Source: an uncultured Lachnospiraceae bacterium
GTDB lineage: Bacteria > Bacillota > Clostridia > Lachnospirales > Lachnospiraceae
Reading direction: 5' to 3'
Assembly (NCBI GenBank): GCA_905236925.1
Contig: CAJOQS010000059.1
Location: forward strand, 1-9,742
DNA: 9,742 bases
Shown here: one piece after another, positions 7,708 through 9,742 of the stretch
Layout of the letters: each line of letters starts with the position of its first letter
How positions within the stretch are numbered: the first letter of the stretch is position 1
The notes under the pieces: generated by a model
The model's input: the letters and a program-made list of their open reading frames with translations, nothing else
What the model was told of the DNA's origin: nothing
The model's database searches: none
Position numbers and translations under genes: made by a program

Positions 7708-7714
7708 TACTTTT

Positions 7715-7720
7715 GAAAGG
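7715..7720 (+). promoter_or_regulatory. Ribosome binding site deciding the psd start
   Basis: GAAAGG sits 7 nt before the ATG at 7728. An in-frame TTG at 7713-7715 has no site of its own and overlaps this one. Confidence 0.7.
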
Positions 7721-7727
7721 CCAGACA

Positions 7728-8600
7728 ATGTATAAAGACAGAAACGGAAATATCCATAATAATGATGCGACACCCACAGGAATGATCAGCTTTATGTACA
7801 ATACCCTCCCCGGAAGGCTGTTGCTGAAGCTGACTACCAGACCATGGGTGTCTAATGTTGTCAGGGGGTATATGAGAAGTTCCGTATCCGGACTTCACAT
7901 TTACCCCTTTATCAAAAAGAACAGTGTTGACCTTTCGGAGTACGAGTCAGCGACGTATCACTGCTTTAATGACTTTTTCATCAGGAAGATCAGAGCCGCA
8001 TACAGACCAGTTGTTGAAGATCCCGGACTTCTGGCCGCTCCGTGCGATTCACATGTTTCGGTGTTCAGGATTGAGGACGGGCTTGTTCTTGATATAAAAA
8101 GTTCTCATTATACAGTAGCTTCCTTGCTCAGGAACGATGAGCTGGCACGGGAATTCAGGGACGGCTGGTGCATTGTGATGCGTCTTACCGTGGACAACTA
8201 TCACAGGTATTCCTATCCCGATAACGGCGTCAAGACCGGTGATGTTTTTGTTCCCGGAGTTCTTCATACCGTCAGTCCGGTAGCGCTTGAGAAACTGCAG
8301 GTTTTCGTTGAGAATCAGCGAGTATATACCGTCATCGACACCGAGAATTTCGGAAAGATGGTTCAGATGGAGGTCGGTGCCGTTTGTGTCGGCAGGATCG
8401 TGAACCATCACGGTCCTGGACCTGTCAGAAGAGGTGAAGAAAAGGGCTATTTTGAGTTTGGCGGCTCAACGGTTGTTCTTTTGCTGGATGGTAAGCATTT
8501 TACTCCGGATACCGATCTGATCGAGAATACGGAGGACGGTTTCGAAACCATTATAAAAATGGGAGAAAGAATCGGTTACAATGAAAAATATCAAGGCTGA
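7728..8600 (+). CDS. psd: Phosphatidylserine decarboxylase proenzyme
   Basis: A 290-residue proenzyme that should convert phosphatidylserine to phosphatidylethanolamine. The self-cleavage motif GGST is at 245-248. Cleavage between G246 and S247 would leave a beta chain and a short alpha chain of about 44 residues carrying the pyruvoyl group made from S247. Other family landmarks are CFNDFFIRKIR at 79-89, APCDSHV at 104-110 (D107 matches the triad aspartate), the SSHYTVASLL segment, DNYHRYSYPDNG at 156-167, and MEVGAVCVGRIV at 214-225. No membrane segment is obvious, so membrane association is probably peripheral. An oddity is that the second histidine of the usual YHRxH motif is replaced by serine (S162), while H159 is kept. 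Substrate supply from pssA immediately upstream supports the assignment. The last 20 bp overlap holA. Confidence 0.93.
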   Translation: MYKDRNGNIHNNDATPTGMISFMYNTLPGRLLLKLTTRPWVSNVVRGYMRSSVSGLHIYPFIKKNSVDLSEYESATYHCFNDFFIRKIRAAYRPVVEDPGLLAAPCDSHVSVFRIEDGLVLDIKSSHYTVASLLRNDELAREFRDGWCIVMRLTVDNYHRYSYPDNGVKTGDVFVPGVLHTVSPVALEKLQVFVENQRVYTVIDTENFGKMVQMEVGAVCVGRIVNHHGPGPVRRGEEKGYFEFGGSTVVLLLDGKHFTPDTDLIENTEDGFETIIKMGERIGYNEKYQG

Positions 8601-9564
8601 TATTGCAAGCGGGAAATACAAGAAGGTATATCTTCTCTTCGGAGAGGAGACATATCTTCTGCGTAAATGTCTTTCTGCCCTGAAAAGCGGTGTGCTCGGC
8701 GATGAAGCTTCGGATGTTAACTATACGGTATTTGACGGAAACCGCGGCTTTGAGGTCAGTGAACTGAAGGACATATGCACGACGCTTCCTTTCTTTGCTG
8801 ACAGAAGACTCGTTATCGTTGAAAACAGCGGTCTGTTCGGTGCTGACAAGGCATTTGACGAGTTTATACCCGAGATCCCCGATACAACGGTCCTTGTGAT
8901 CGTTGAAGCCTCTGCTGACAAGAAGACCAGGCTTTATAAGGCAGTCAAAAGCCTTGGATATGCCTGCGAGTTTACCACACCGACACCGGAGCAGACAGTC
9001 GAGTTCTGCGCCGGATATCTGGGCAAAGCCGAGAAGAGGATATCAAAGGCGGATTGTGAGTTCTTCGTTAATTCGGTCGGCGGCGACCTGTATAATATTA
9101 CGACAGAACTTGATAAAGTAATGGCATATGTCGGTGACAGGCCCAACGTGTCCAGACGTGATATCGAGGATATCTGCTCGATGCGGATCGAGAACCGGAT
9201 ATTCGATATAGTCGATGCCCTTATGACAGGCAGGCTGAACGATGCATATGTGATCCTATTTGACCTGATACGCCTTAAGGAGCAGCCCATCGGAATACTG
9301 CGTTTTATCATGAGCAGATATCTGAAGCTCCTTGCGGTTAGGGACGAAATGGATCGCGGCATTTCTGATTACGAAATGGCTGCCGATCTTAAAACAGCTG
9401 ACTGGCTTGTACGCAAGGATAAGGCAAGAGTCGCAAAGATAACGAGCGCACGGCTTAATGCCGCGATTGAGCTCTGCACACAGACCGAAAACAGCATAAA
9501 GCTCGGCGATATTGGCGATCAGGCCGGCCTTGAAATTTTGCTTGCAAATTTGTCCGCACTGTAA
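8581..9564 (+). CDS. holA: DNA polymerase III delta subunit
   Basis: A 327-residue protein, close to the 330-345 typical of the family. Delta is the clamp-loader subunit that opens the beta sliding clamp. The start MKNIKADIASGKYKKVYLLF followed by GEETYLLRK matches the family's N-terminus. LPFFADRRLVIVENSGLF at 69-86 and VLVIVEASADKKTRLYKAVK at 104-123 fit the remnant AAA+ fold that no longer binds ATP. GGDLYNITTELDKVMAY (167-183) and IENRIFDIVDALMTGR (203-218) lead into the C-terminal collar domain, with LKEQPIGILRFIMSRYLKLL at 232-251. The ATG overlaps the end of psd by 20 bp. The nearest purine-rich site (GGGAG at 8561-8565) is 15 nt away, so translation is probably coupled to psd. In many Clostridia holA sits between comEC and rpsT; neither is next to it here. 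Confidence 0.94.
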   Translation: MKNIKADIASGKYKKVYLLFGEETYLLRKCLSALKSGVLGDEASDVNYTVFDGNRGFEVSELKDICTTLPFFADRRLVIVENSGLFGADKAFDEFIPEIPDTTVLVIVEASADKKTRLYKAVKSLGYACEFTTPTPEQTVEFCAGYLGKAEKRISKADCEFFVNSVGGDLYNITTELDKVMAYVGDRPNVSRRDIEDICSMRIENRIFDIVDALMTGRLNDAYVILFDLIRLKEQPIGILRFIMSRYLKLLAVRDEMDRGISDYEMAADLKTADWLVRKDKARVAKITSARLNAAIELCTQTENSIKLGDIGDQAGLEILLANLSAL

Positions 9565-9570
9565 TATAAT
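9542..9570 (+). promoter_or_regulatory. Probable promoter for tRNA-Ser, inside the 3' end of holA
   Basis: TTGCAA (9542-9547) and a perfect TATAAT (9565-9570) are separated by 17 bp. The -35 lies in the last codons of holA and the -10 begins just after its stop. Transcription would start near 9577, about 80 nt before the tRNA. A closer GATAAT at 9644-9649 has no matching -35. Confidence 0.55.
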
Positions 9571-9584
9571 CACGTTTGTGGCTG

Positions 9585-9642
9585 CCGGTCTGAGGTTCTC
9601 GGCGCAAGTAACGCGCGGTACGATCAGGCATCAGACAGTCGG
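9585..9642 (+). other. Possible folded leader upstream of tRNA-Ser
   Basis: CCG-GTCTGA (9585-9593) can pair with TCAGAC-agt-CGG (9631-9642) with a 3-nt bulge. Inside it a small GCGC/GCGC hairpin (9602-9605 with 9613-9616) can form. I do not recognise a known RNA family. It may be only a leader removed by RNase P. Confidence 0.3.
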
Positions 9643-9656
9643 TGATAATATGATCT

Positions 9657-9742
9657 GGAGTGGTATCGAAGTGGTCATAACGGCCCTGACTCGAAATCAG
9701 GTAGGCGGCAACGTCTCGTGGGTTCGAATCCCACCCACTCCG
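9657..9742 (+). tRNA. tRNA-Ser (anticodon CGA)
   Basis: The acceptor stem GGAGTGG (9657-9663) pairs with CCACTCC before the discriminator G at 9742. The short D stem is TCG/CGG. The anticodon stem CCTGA/TCAGG encloses the loop CTCGAAA, placing anticodon CGA at 9692-9694, which reads UCG. The long variable arm, GGCG-GCAA-CGTC, is diagnostic of the class II tRNAs Ser, Leu and Tyr. The T arm is GTGGG-TTCGAAT-CCCAC. Discriminator G and the two-nucleotide UA before the D stem agree with serine. The window ends at the discriminator, so whether CCA is encoded cannot be seen. Confidence 0.97.

Noticed and set aside
9644..9649. GATAAT as the -10 of tRNA-Ser
   Set aside because: The distance to the tRNA would fit, but no -35 hexamer is present 16-18 bp upstream and there is no extended -10 TG. 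The TTGCAA/TATAAT pair further up is a better match.
9571..9656. Signal recognition particle RNA or another tRNA in the gap after holA
   Set aside because: The conserved GGUCAGG...GGAAGG...GCAGCC pattern of SRP RNA is missing and no cloverleaf can be drawn before 9657.

Overview
The window reads as ordinary core chromosome of a Gram-positive anaerobe of the class Clostridia, most likely a motile member of the Lachnospiraceae or a close relative. This is inferred from protein style and gene order: a bifunctional Rel followed by a YqgX-like metallo-hydrolase and HemZ, a YitT-family membrane protein, PssA with the elongated CDP-alcohol motif, and a 'PCDS'-type phosphatidylserine decarboxylase. 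Base composition is moderate by eye, with A+T-rich intergenic gaps. I see no insertion sequence, phage gene, CRISPR array or toxin-antitoxin pair. Every stretch longer than 300 bases is coding.

Left part (1-3942, minus strand): a three-gene operon transcribed leftward from a very good sigma-A promoter (3914-3942). It encodes bifunctional (p)ppGpp synthetase/hydrolase Rel, a small metallo-beta-lactamase-fold hydrolase, and HemZ, a radical SAM protein cut off by the window edge. Spacing is tight: 15 bp between the first two genes and an 8-bp overlap between the last two.

Centre (3969-6870, plus strand): a second strong promoter lies back to back with the rel promoter and drives a monocistronic YitT-family membrane protein, closed by an intrinsic terminator. 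A methyl-accepting chemotaxis protein with a Cache-like extracellular domain follows, with its own promoter and a perfect-stem terminator.

Right part (6978-9742, plus strand): a strong promoter leads pssA-psd-holA. The first two make phosphatidylserine and then phosphatidylethanolamine. holA, the DNA polymerase III delta subunit, overlaps psd by 20 bp. A promoter-like sequence at the very end of holA points at tRNA-Ser(CGA), which ends exactly at the window edge.

Four starts are placed by ribosome binding sites or motif position: rel at 3866, the chemotaxis protein at 5123, psd at 7728 and holA at 8581. The points most worth a second look are the apparent loss of the usual second histidine in the decarboxylase, the back-to-back rel/yitT promoters, the coupling of holA to phospholipid genes, and the structured leader before tRNA-Ser. 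I did not find a convincing new biological system.
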